A stretch of DNA of 64,000 nucleotides from Auanema rhodensis (taxonomy: Eukaryota; Nematoda; Chromadorea; Rhabditida; Rhabditidae). The position numbers and the translations under genes were made by a program. The notes beneath the pieces were generated by a model. That model made no database searches. It worked only from the letters and a program-made list of their open reading frames with translations, and was not told where the DNA came from. The stretch's first letter is position 1; each line of letters opens with the position of its first letter. The DNA lies in NCBI GenBank assembly GCA_964057225.1, contig OZ059894.1, positions 20,738,476 to 20,802,475 of the forward strand, read 5' to 3'. Positions 41,419 through 54,200 of this stretch are shown piece after piece.

Positions 41419-44400
41419 CTTAATACAAAAATTAGTTATGATCGTTTGAAAAATGATGCATTAGTGTATGTTGAGTTTCCATGTACACTCAACATTGCTT
41501 CCAAAAACATTTTGACAAAAATTTTTTCGAGAAATTTCAAAATAATTCAGCAAAAAGTAGATGTTTTTAGATTCCTTTTTTCAAGGCAAAGACGATGGAC
41601 AATGTTATTCAACGAAAAAATTAATTCTTCAGGGTGAAAATCGAGGATATAAGTGTGAACTTATATCAGTTGATATCTCGGTGCATTTTTAAGCTAGCGC
41701 AAATCTGATAACACAGATCGACGCAGCTTAAAAATCCGCATCGAATGCACTATACTACATTGAGAAACGCTTAATACAAAAATTAGTTATGATCGTTTGA
41801 AAAATGATGCATTAGTGTATGTTGAGTTTCCATGTACACTTAACATTGCTTCCAAAAACATTTTGACAAAAATTTTTTCGAAAAATTTCAAAATAATTTA
41901 GCAAAAAGTAGATGTTTTTAGATTCCTTTTTTCAAGGCAAAGACGATGGACAATGTTATTCAACGAAAAAATTAATTCTTCAGGGTGAAAATCGAGGATA
42001 AAAGTGTGAACTTATATCAGTTGATATCTCGGTGCATTTTTAAGCTAGCGCAAATCTGATAACACAGATCGACGCAACTTAAAAATCCGCATCGAATGCA
42101 CTATACTACATTGAGAAACGCTTAATACAAAAATTAGTTATGATCGTTTGAAAAATGATGCATTAGTGTATGTTGAGTTTCCATGTACACTCAACATTGC
42201 TTCCAAAAACATTTTGACAAAAATTTTTTCGAAAAATTTCAAAATAATTTAGCAAAAAGTAGATGTTTTTAGATTCCTTTTTTCAAGGCAAAGACGATGG
42301 ACAATGTTATTCAACGAAAAAATTAATTCATCAGGGTGAAAATCGAGTATATAAGTGTGAACTTATATCAGTTGATATCTCGGTGCATTTTTAAGCTAGC
42401 GCAAATCTGATAACACAGATCGACGCAGCTTCAAAATCCGCATCGAATGCACTATACTACATTGAGAAACGCTTAATACAAAAATTAGTTATGTTCGTTT
42501 GAAAAATGATGCATTAGTGTATGTTGAGTTTCCATGTACACTCAACATTGCTTCCAAAAACATTTTGACAAAAATTTTTTCGAAAAATTTCAAAATATTT
42601 TAGCAAAAAGTAGATGTTTTTAGATTCCTTTTCTCAAGGCAAAGACGATGGACAATGTTATTCAACGAAAAAATTAATTCTTCAGGGTGAAAATCGAGGA
42701 TATAAGTGTGAACTTATATCAGTTGATATCTCGGTGCATTTTTAAGCTAGCGCAAATCTGATAACACAGATCGACGCAACTTAAAAATCCGCATCGAATG
42801 CACTATACTACATTGAGAAACGCTTAATACAAAAATTAGTTATGATCGTTTGAAAAATGATGCATTAGTGTATGTTGAGTTTCCATGTACACTCAACATT
42901 GCTTCCAAAAACATTTTGACAAAAATTTTTTCGAAAAATTTCAGAATAATTTAGCAAAAAGTAGATGTTTTTAGATTCCATTTTTCAAGGCAAAGACGAT
43001 GGACAATGTTATTCAACGAAAAAATTAATTCTTCAGGGTGAAAATCGAGGATATAAGTGTGAACTTATATCAGTTGATATCTCGGTGCATTTTTAAGCTA
43101 GCGCAAATCTGATAACACAGATCGACGCAGCTCAAAAATCCGCATCGAATGCACTATACTACATTGAGAAACGCTTAATACAAAAATTAGTTATGATCGT
43201 TTGAAAAATGATGCATTAGTGTATGTTGAGTTTCCATGTACACTCAACATTGCTTCCAAAAACATTTTGACAAAAATTTTTTCGAAAAATTTCGAAATAA
43301 TTTAGCAAAAAGTAGATGTTTTTAGATTCCATTTTTCAAGGCAAAGACGATGGACAATGTTATTCAACGAAAAAATTAATTCTTCAGGGTGAAAATCGAG
43401 GATATAAGTGTGAACTTATATCAGTTGATATCTCTGTGCATTTTTAAGCTAGCGCAAATCTGATAACACAGATCGACGCAACTTAAAAATCCGCATCGAA
43501 TGCACTATACTACATTGAGAAACGCTTAATACAAAAATTAGTTATGATCGTTTGAAAAATGATGCATTAGTGTATGTTGAGTTTCCATGTACACTCAACA
43601 TTGCTTCCAAAAACATTTTGACAAAAATTTTTTCGAAAAATTTCAGAATAATTTAGCAAAAAGTAGATGTTTTTAGATTCCATTTTTCAAGGCAAAGACG
43701 ATGGACAATGTTATTCAACGAAAAAATTAATTCTTCAGGGTGAAAATCGAGGATATAAGTGTGAACTTATATCAGTTGATATCTCGGTGCATTTTTAAGC
43801 TAGCGCAAATCTGATAACACAGATCGACGCAGCTCAAAAATCCGCATCGAATGCACTATACTACATTGAGAAACGCTTAATACAAAAATTAGTTATGATC
43901 GTTTGAAAAATGATGCATTAGTGTATGTTGAGTTTCCATGTACACTTAACATTGCTTCCAAAAACATTTTGACAAAAATTTTTTCGAAAAATTTCAAAAT
44001 AATTTAGCAAAAAGTAGATGTTTTTAGATTCCTTTTTTCAAGGCAAAGACGATGGACAATGTTATTCAACGAAAAAATTAATTCTTCAGGGTGAAAATCG
44101 AGGATAAAAGTGTGAACTTATATCAGTTGATATCTCGGTGCATTTTTAAGCTAGCGCAAATCTGATAACACAGATCGACGCAACTTAAAAATCCGCATCG
44201 AATGCACTATACTACATTGAGAAACGCTTAATACAAAAATTAGTTATGATCGTTTGAAAAATGATGCATTAGTGTATGTTGAGTTTCCATGTACACTCAA
44301 CATTGCTTCCAAAAACATTTTGACAAAAATTTTTTCGAAAAATTTCAAAATAATTTAGCAAAAAGTAGATGTTTTTAGATTCCTTTTTTCAAGGCAAAGA

Positions 44401-47400
44401 CGATGGACAATGTTATTCAACGAAAAAATTAATTCATCAGGGTGAAAATCGAGTATATAAGTGTGAACTTATATCAGTTGATATCTCGGTGCATTTTTAA
44501 GCTAGCGCAAATCTGATAACACAGATCGACGCAGCTTCAAAATCCGCATCGAATACACTATACTACATTGAGAAACGCTTAATACAAAAATTAGTTATGT
44601 TCGTTTGAAAAATGATGCATTAGTGTATGTTGAGTTTCCATGTACACTCAACATTGCTTCCAAAAACATTTTGACAAAAATTTTTTCGAAAAATTTCAAA
44701 ATATTTTAGCAAAAAGTAGATGTTTTTAGATTCCTTTTCTCAAGGCAAAGACGATGGACAATGTTATTCAACGAAAAAATTAATTCTTCAGGGTGAAAAT
44801 CGAGGATATAAGTGTGAACTTATATCAGTTGATATCTCGGTGCATTTTTAAGCTAGCGCAAATCTGATAACACAGATCGACGCAACTTAAAAATCCGCAT
44901 CGAATGCACTATACTACATTGAGAAACGCTTAATACAAAAATTAGTTATGATCGTTTGAAAAATGATGCATTAGTGTATGTTGAGTTTCCATGTACACTC
45001 AACATTGCTTCCAAAAACATTTTGACAAAAATTTTTTCGAAAAATTTCAGAATAATTTAGCAAAAAGTAGATGTTTTTAGATTCCATTTTTCAAGGCAAA
45101 GACGATGGACAATGTTATTCAACGAAAAAATTAATTCTTCAGGGTGAAAATCGAGGATATAAGTGTGAACTTATATCAGTTGATATCTCGGTGCATTTTT
45201 AAGCTAGCGCAAATCTGATAACACAGATCGACGCAGCTCAAAAATCCGCATCGAATGCACTATACTACATTGAGAAACGCTTAATACAAAAATTAGTTAT
45301 GATCGTTTGAAAAATGATGCATTAGTGTATGTTGAGTTTCCATGTACACTCAACATTGCTTCCAAAAACATTTTGACAAAAATTTTTTCGAAAAATTTCG
45401 AAATAATTTAGCAAAAAGTAGATGTTTTTAGATTCCATTTTTCAAGGCAAAGACGATGGACAATGTTATTCAACGAAAAAATTAATTCTTCAGGGTGAAA
45501 ATCGAGGATATAAGTGTGAACTTATATCAGTTGATATCTCTGTGCATTTTTAAGCTAGCGCAAATCTGATAACACAGATCGACGCAACTTAAAAATCCGC
45601 ATCGAATGCACTATACTACATTGAGAAACGCTTAATACAAAAATTAGTTATGATCGTTTGAAAAATGATGCATTAGTGTATGTTGAGTTTCCATGTACAC
45701 TCAACATTGCTTCCAAAAACATTTTGACAAAAATTTTTTCGAAAAATTTCAGAATAATTTAGCAAAAAGTAGATGTTTTTAGATTCCATTTTTCAAGGCA
45801 AAGACGATGGACAATGTTATTCAACGAAAAAATTAATTCTTCAGGGTGAAAATCGAGGATATAAGTGTGAACTTATATCAGTTGATATCTCGGTGCATTT
45901 TTAAGCTAGCGCAAATCTGATAACACAGATCGACGCAGCTCAAAACTCCGCATCGAATGCACTATACTACATTGAGAAACGCTTAATACAAAAATTAGTT
46001 ATGATCGTTTGAAAAATGATGCATTAGTGTATGTTGAGTTTCCATGTACACTCAACATTGCTTCCAAAAACATTTTGACAAAAATTTTTTCGAAAAATTT
46101 CGAAATAATTTAGCAAAAAGTAGATGTTTTTAGATTCCATTTTTCAAGGCAAAGACGATGGACAATGTTATTCAACGAAAAAATTAATTCTTCAGGGTGA
46201 AAATCGAGGATATAAGTGTGAACTTATATCAGTTGATATCTCGGTGCATTTTTAAGCTAGCGCAAATCTGATAACACAGATCGACGCAACTTAAAAATCC
46301 GCATCGAATGCACTATACTACATTGAGAAACGCTTAATACAAAAATTAGTTATGATCGTTTGAAAAATGATGCATTAGTGTATGTTGAGTTTCCATGTAC
46401 ACTCAACATTGCTTCCAAAAACATTTTGACAAAAATTTTTTCGAAAAATTTCAAGATAATTTAGCAAAAAGTAGATGTTTTTAGATTCCTTTTCTCAAGG
46501 CAAAGACGATGGACAATGTTATTCAACGAAAAAATTAATTCTTCAGGGTGAAAATCGAGGATATAAGTGTGAACTTATATCAGTTGATATCTCGGTGCAT
46601 TTTTAAGCTAGCGCAAATCTGATAACACAGATCGACGCAACTTAAAAATCCGCATCGAATGCACTATACTACATTGAGAAACGCTTAATACAAAAATTAG
46701 TTATGATCGTTTGAAAAATGATGCATTAGTGTATGTTGAGTTTCCATGTACACTCAACATTGCTTCCAAAAACATTTTGACAAAAATTTTTTCGAGAAAT
46801 TTCAAAATAATTTAGCAAAAAGTAGATGTTTTTAGATTCCTTTTTTCAAGGCAAAGACGATGGACAATGTTATTCAACGAAAAAATTAATTCTTCAGGGT
46901 GAAAATCGAGGATATAAGTGTGAACTTATATCAGTTGATATCTCGGTGCATTTTTAAGCTAGCGCAAATCTGATAACACAGATCGACGCAACTTAAAAAT
47001 CCGCATCGAATGCACTATACTACATTGAGAAACGCTTAATACAAAAATTAGTTATGATCGTTTGAAAAATGATGGATTAGTGTATGTTGAGTTTCCATGT
47101 ACACTCAACATTGCTTCCAAAAACATTTTGACAAAAATTTTTTCGAAAAATTTCAAAATAATTTAGCAAAAAGTAGATGTTTTTAGATTCCTTTTTTCAA
47201 GGCAAAGACGATGGACAATGTTATTCAACGAAAAAATTAATTCATCAGGGTGAAAATCGAGGATATAAGTGTGAACTTATATCAGTTGATATCTCGGTGC
47301 ATTTTTAAGCTAGCGCAAATCTGATAACACAGATCGACGCAGCTTCAAAATCCGCATCGAATACACTATACTACATTGAGAAACGCTTAATACAAAAATT

Positions 47401-47736
47401 AGTTATGTTCGTTTGAAAAATGATGCATTAGTGTATGTTGAGTTTCCATGTACACTCAACATTGCTTCCAAAAACATTTTGACAAAAATTTTTTCGAGAA
47501 ATTTCAAAATATTTTAGCAAAAAGTAGATGTTTTTAGATTCCTTTTCTCAAGGCAAAGACGATGGACAATGTTATTCAACGAAAAAATTAATTCTTCAGG
47601 GTGAAAATCGAGGATATAAGTGTGAACTTATATCAGTTGATATCTCGGTGCATTTTTAAGCTAGCGCAAATCTGATAACACAGATCGACGCAACTTAAAA
47701 ATCCGCATCGAATGCACTATACTACATTGAGAAACG
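41419..47736 (+). repeat. Long HOR block, second copy (copies 119-136)
   Basis: This is the partner of 34048-40487. Copies 119-135 follow the same order of monomer types minus copy 109. The hexamer sub-period is again visible: copies 120-122 and 126-128 are equivalent triplets 2106 bp apart. Copy 136 (47386-47736) carries 23T, 113G, 127T, 162C and 308A, and the same form returns in copies 150 and 160. Confidence 0.9.
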
Positions 47737-50700
47737 CTTAATACAAAAATTAGTTATGATCGTTTGAAAAATGATGCATTAGTGTATGTTGAGTTTCCAT
47801 GTACACTCAACATTGCTTCCAAAAACATTTTGACAAAAATTTTTTCGAAAAATTTCAAAATAATTTAGCAAAAAGTAGATGTTTTTAGATTCCTTTTTTC
47901 AAGGCAAAGACGATGGACAATGTTATTCAACGAAAAAATTAATTCATCAGGGTGAAAATCGAGGATATAAGTGTGAACTTATATCAGTTGATATCTCGGT
48001 GCATTTTTAAGCTAGCGCAAATCTGATAACACAGATCGACGCAACTTAAAAATCCGCATCGAATGCACTATACTACATTGAGAAACGCTTAATACAAAAA
48101 ATAGTTATGATCGTTTGAAAAATGATGCATTAGTGTATGTTGAGTTTCCATGTACACTCAACATTGCTTCCAAAAACATTTTGACAAAAATTTTTTCGAA
48201 AAATTTCAAAATAATTTAGCAAAAAGTAGATGTTTTTAGATTCCATTGTTCAAGGCAAAGACGATGGACAATGTTATTCAACGAAAAAATTGATTCATCA
48301 GGGTGAAAATCGAGGATATAAGTGTGAACTTATATCAGTTGATATCTCGGTGCATTTTTAAGCTAGCGCAAATCTGATAACACAGATCGACGCAACTTAA
48401 AAATCCGCATCGAATGCACTATACTACATTGAGAAACGCTTAATACAAAAATTAGTTATGATCGTTTGAAAAATGATGCATTAGTGTATGTTGAGTTTCC
48501 ATGTACACTCAACATTGCTTCCAAAAACATTTTGACAAAAATTTTTTCGAAAAATTTCAAGATAATTTAGCAAAAAGTAGATGTTTTTAGATTCCTTTTC
48601 TCAAGGCAAAGACGATGGACAATGTTATTCAACGAAAAAATTAATTCTTCAGGGTGAAAATCGAGGATATAAGTGTGAACTTATATCAGTTGATATCTCG
48701 GTGCATTTTTAAGCTAGCGCAAATCTGATAACACAGATCGACGCAACTTAAAAATCCGCATCGAATGCACTATACTACATTGAGAAACGCTTAATACAAA
48801 AATTAGTTATGATCGTTTGAAAAATGATGCATTAGTGTATGTTGAGTTTCCATGTACACTCAACATTGCTTCCAAAAACATTTTGACAAAAATTTTTTCG
48901 AAAAATTTCAAAATAATTTAGCAAAAAGTAGATGTTTTTAGATTCCTTTTTTCAAGGCAAAAACGATGGACAATGTTATTCAACGAAAAAATTAATTCTT
49001 CAGGGTGAAAATCGAGGATAAAAGTGTGAACTTATATCAGTTGATATCTCGGTGCATTTTTAAGCTAGCGCAAATCTGATAACACAGATCGACGCAGCTT
49101 AAAAATCCGCATCGAATGCACTATACTACATTGAGAAACGCTTAATACAAAAATTAGTTATGATCGTTTGAAAAATGATGCATTAGTGTATGTTGAGTTT
49201 CCATGTACACTCAACATTGCTTCCAAAAACATTTTGACAAAAATTTTTTCGAAAAATTTCGAAATAATTTAGCAAAAAGTAGATGTTTTTAGATTCCATT
49301 TTTCAAGGCAAAGACGATGGACAATGTTATTCAACGAAAAAATTAATTCTTCAGGGTGAAAATCGAGGATATAAGTGTGAACTTATATCAGTTGATATCT
49401 CGGTGCATTTTTAAGCTAGCGCAAATCTGATAACACAGATCGACGCAGCTTCAAAATCCGCATCGAATGCACTATACTACATTGAGAAACGCTTAATACA
49501 AAAATTAGTTATGATCGTTTGAAAAATGATGCATTAGTGTATGTTGAGTTTCCATGTACACTCAACATTGCTTCCAAAAACATTTTGACAAAAATTTTTT
49601 CGAGAAATTTCAAAATAATTCAGCAAAAAGTAGATGTTTTTAGATTCCTTTTTTCAAGGCAAAAACGATGGACAATGTTATTCAACGAAAAAATTAATTC
49701 TTCAGGGTGAAAATCGAGGATATAAGTGTGAACTTATATCAGTTGATATCTCGGTGAATTTTTAAGCTAGCGCGAATCTGATAACACAGATCGACGCAGC
49801 TTAAAAATCCGCATCGAATGCACTATACTACATTGAGAAACGCTTAATACAAAAATTAGTTATGATCGTTTGAAAAATGATGCATTAGTGTATGTTGAGT
49901 TTCCATGTACACTCAACATTGCTTCCAAAAACATTTTGACAAAAATTTTTTCGAGAAATTTCAAAATAATTTAGCAAAAAGTAGATGTTTTTAGATTCCT
50001 TTTTTCAAGGCAAAGACGATGGACAATGTTATTCAACGAAAAAATTAATTCTTCAGGGTGAAAATCGAGGATATAAGTGTGAACTTATATCAGTTGATAT
50101 CTCTGTGCATTTTTAAGCTAGCGCAAATCTGATAACACAGATCGACGCAGCTTCAAAATCCGCATCGAATGCACTATACTACATTGAGAAACGCTTAATA
50201 CAAAAATTAGTTATGATCGTTTGAAAAATGATGCATTAGTGTATGTTGAGTTTCCATGTACACTCAACATTGCTTCCAAAAACATTTTGACAAAAATTTT
50301 TTCGAAAAATTTCGAAATAATTTAGCAAAAAGTAGATGTTTTTAGATTCCATTTTTCAAGGCAAAGACGATGGACAATGTTATTCAACGAAAAAATTAAT
50401 TCTTCAGGGTGAAAATCGAGGATATAAGTGTGAACTTATATCAGTTGATATCTCGGTGAATTTTTAAGCTAGCGCGAATCTGATAACACAGATCGACGCA
50501 GCTTAAAAATCCGCATCGAATGCACTATACTACATTGAGAAACGCTTAATACAAAAATTAGTTATGATCGTTTGAAAAATGATGCATTAGTGTATGTTGA
50601 GTTTCCATGTACACTCAACATTGCTTCCAAAAACATTTTGACAAAAATTTTTTCGAAAAATTTCAGAATAATTTAGCAAAAAGTAGATGTTTTTAGATTC

Positions 50701-51246
50701 CATTTTTCAAGGCAAAGACGATGGACAATGTTATTCAACGAAAAAATTAATTCTTCAGGGTGAAAATCGAGGATATAAGTGTGAACTTATATCAGTTGAT
50801 ATCTCGGTGCATTTTTAAGCTAGCGCAAATCTGATAACACAGATCGACGCAGCTCAAAAATCCGCATCGAATGCACTATACTACATTGAGAAACGCTTAA
50901 TACAAAAATTAGTTATGATCGTTTGAAAAATGATGCATTAGTGTATGTTGAGTTTCCATGTACACTCAACATTGCTTCCAAAAACATTTTGACAAAAATT
51001 TTTTCGAAAAATTTCGAAATAATTTAGCAAAAAGTAGATGTTTTTAGATTCCATTTTTCAAGGCAAAGACGATGGACAATGTTATTCAACGAAAAAATTA
51101 ATTCTTCAGGGTGAAAATCGAGGATATAAGTGTGAACTTATATCAGTTGATATCTCTGTGCATTTTTAAGCTAGCGCAAATCTGATAACACAGATCGACG
51201 CAACTTGAAAATCCGCATCGAATGCACTATACTACATTGAGAAACG
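47737..51246 (+). repeat. Array region, copies 137-146, mixed types
   Basis: Copies 140-142 (48790-49842) again show the three-type order of copies 1-3, 14-16 and 90-92. Copies 140 and 142 share G173A (CAAAAACG) while copy 141 between them does not. Copy 138 has private changes (AAAAAATAG near its start, CCATTGTTC). Copy 144 joins 121G and 158A on its left with 266A and 283G on its right, so it is probably another chimera. Copy 146 has a private AACTTGAAAATCC in the right dyad arm. Confidence 0.82.
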
Positions 51247-54200
51247 CTTAATACAAAAATTAGTTATGATCGTTTGAAAAATGATGCATTAGTGTATGTT
51301 GAGTTTCCATGTACACTCAACATTGCTTCCAAAAACATTTTGACAAAAATTTTTTCGAAAAATTTCAAAATAATTTAGCAAAAAGTAGATGTTTTTAGAT
51401 TCCTTTTTTCAAGGCAAAGACGATGGACAATGTTATTCAACGAAAAAATTAATTCATCAGGGTGAAAATCGAGGATATAAGTGTGAACTTATATCAGTTG
51501 ATATCTCGGTGCATTTTTAAGCTAGCGCAAATCTGATAACACAGATCGACGCAGCTTCAAAATCCGCATCGAATGCACTATACTACATTGAGAAACGCTT
51601 AATACAAAAATTAGTTATGATCGTTTGAAAAATGATGCATTAGTGTATGTTGAGTTTCCTTGTACACTCAACATTGCTTCCAAAAACATTTTGACAAAAA
51701 TTTTTTCGAGAAATTTCAAAATAATTTAGCAAAAAGTAGATGTTTTTAGATTCCTTTTTTCAAGGCAAAGACGATGGACAATGTTATTCAACGAAAAAAT
51801 TAATTCTTCAGGGTGAAAATCGAGGATATAAGTGTGAACTTATATCAGTTGATATCTCGGTGCATTTTTAAGCTAGCGCAAATCTGATAACACAGATCGA
51901 CGCAACTTAAAAATCCGCATCGAATGCACTATACTACATTGAGAAACGCTTAATACAAAAATTAGTTATGATCGTTTGAAAAATGATGCATTAGTGTATG
52001 TTGAGTTTCCATGTACACTCAACATTGCTTCCAAAAACATTTTGACAAAAATTTTTTCGAAAAATTTCAAAATAATTTAGCAAAAAGTAGATGTTTTTAG
52101 ATTCCTTTTTTCAAGGCAAAGACGATGGACAATGTTATTCAACGAAAAAATTAATTCATCAGGGTGAAAATCGAGGATATAAGTGTGAACTTATATCAGT
52201 TGATATCTCGGTGCATTTTTAAGCTAGCGCAAATCTGATAACACAGATCGACGCAGCTTCAAAATCCGCATCGAATACACTATACTACATTGAGAAACGC
52301 TTAATACAAAAATTAGTTATGTTCGTTTGAAAAATGATGCATTAGTGTATGTTGAGTTTCCATGTACACTCAACATTGCTTCCAAAAACATTTTGACAAA
52401 AATTTTTTCGAGAAATTTCAAAATATTTTAGCAAAAAGTAGATGTTTTTAGATTCCTTTTCTCAAGGCAAAGACGATGGACAATGTTATTCAACGAAAAA
52501 ATTAATTCTTCAGGGTGAAAATCGAGGATATAAGTGTGAACTTATATCAGTTGATATCTCGGTGCATTTTTAAGCTAGCGCAAATCTGATAACACAGATC
52601 GACGCAACTTAAAAATCCGCATCGAATGCACTATACTACATTGAGAAACGCTTATTACAAAAATTAGTTATGATCGTTTGAAAAATGATGCATTAGTGTA
52701 TGTTGAGTTTCCATGTACACTCAACATTGCTTCCAAAAACATTTTGACAAAAATTTTTTCGAAAAATTTCAAAATAATTTAGCAAAAAGTAGATGTTTTT
52801 AGATTCCATTTTTCAAGGCAAAGACGATGGACAATGTTATTCAACGAAAAAATTGATTCTTCAGGGTGAAAATCGAGGATATGAGTGTGAACTTATATCA
52901 GTTGATATCTCGGTGCATTTTTAAGCTAGCGCAAATCTGATGACACAGATCGACGCAGCTTAAAAATCCGCATCGAATGCACTATACTACATTGAGAAAC
53001 GCTTAATACAAAAATTAGTTATGATCGTTTGAAAAATGATGCATTAGTGTATGTTGAGTTTCCATGTACACTCAACATTGCTTCCAAAAACATTTTGACA
53101 AAAATTTTTTCGAAAAATTTCAAAATAATTTAGCAAAAAGTAGATGTTTTTAGATTCCATTTTTCAAGGCAAAGACGATGGACAATGTTATTCAACGAAA
53201 AAATTGATTCTTCAGGGTGAAAATCGAGGATATAAGTGTGAACTTATATCAGTTGATATCTCGGTGCATTTTTAAGCTAGCGCAAATCTGATAACACAGA
53301 TCGACGCAACTTAAAAATCCGCATCGAATGCACTATACTACATTGAGAAACGCTTAATACAAAAATTAGTTATGATCGTTTGAAAAATGATGCATTAGTG
53401 TATGTTGAGTTTCCATGTACACTCAACATTGCTTCCAAAAACATTTTGACAAAAATTTTTTCGAAAAATTTCAAAATAATTTAGCAAAAAGTAGATGTTT
53501 TTAGATCCCATTTTTCAAGGCAAAGACGATGGACAATGTTATTCAACGAAAAAATTGATTCTTCAGGGTGAAAATCGAGGATATAAGTGTGAACTTATAT
53601 CAGTTGATATCTCGGTGCATTTTTAAGCTAGCGCAAATCTGATAACACAGATCGACGCAACTTAAAAATCCGCATCGAATGCACTATACTACATTGAGAA
53701 ACGCTTAATACAAAAATTAGTTATGATCGTTTGAAAAATGATGCATTAGTGTATGTTGAGTTTCCATGTACACTCAACATTGCTTCCAAAAACATTTTGA
53801 CAAAAATTTTTTCGAAAAATTTCAAAATAATTTAGCAAAAAGTAGATGTTTTTAGATTCCATTTTTCAAGGCAAAGACGATGGACAATGTTATTCAACGA
53901 AAAAATTGATTCTTCAGGGTGAAAATCGAGGATATAAGTGTGAACTTATATCAGTTGATATCTCGGTGCATTTTTAAGCTAGCGCAAATCTGATAACACA
54001 GATCGACGCAGCTTAAAAATCCGCATCGAATGCACTATACTACATTGAGAAACGCTTAATACAAAAATTAGTTATGATCGTTTGAAAAATGATGCATTAG
54101 TGTATGTTGAGTTTCCATGTACACTCAACATTGCTTCCAAAAACATTTTGACAAAAATTTTTTCGAAAAATTTCAAGATAATTTAGCAAAAAGTAGATGT

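Noticed and set aside
52933-53001. Hammerhead ribozyme core: CTGATGA in copies 151 and 161, with GAAAC near the monomer end
   Set aside because: The usual copies have CTGATAA, which lacks a required G. The GAAAC lies about 55 bases away with no short stem II between, so the core cannot be assembled.
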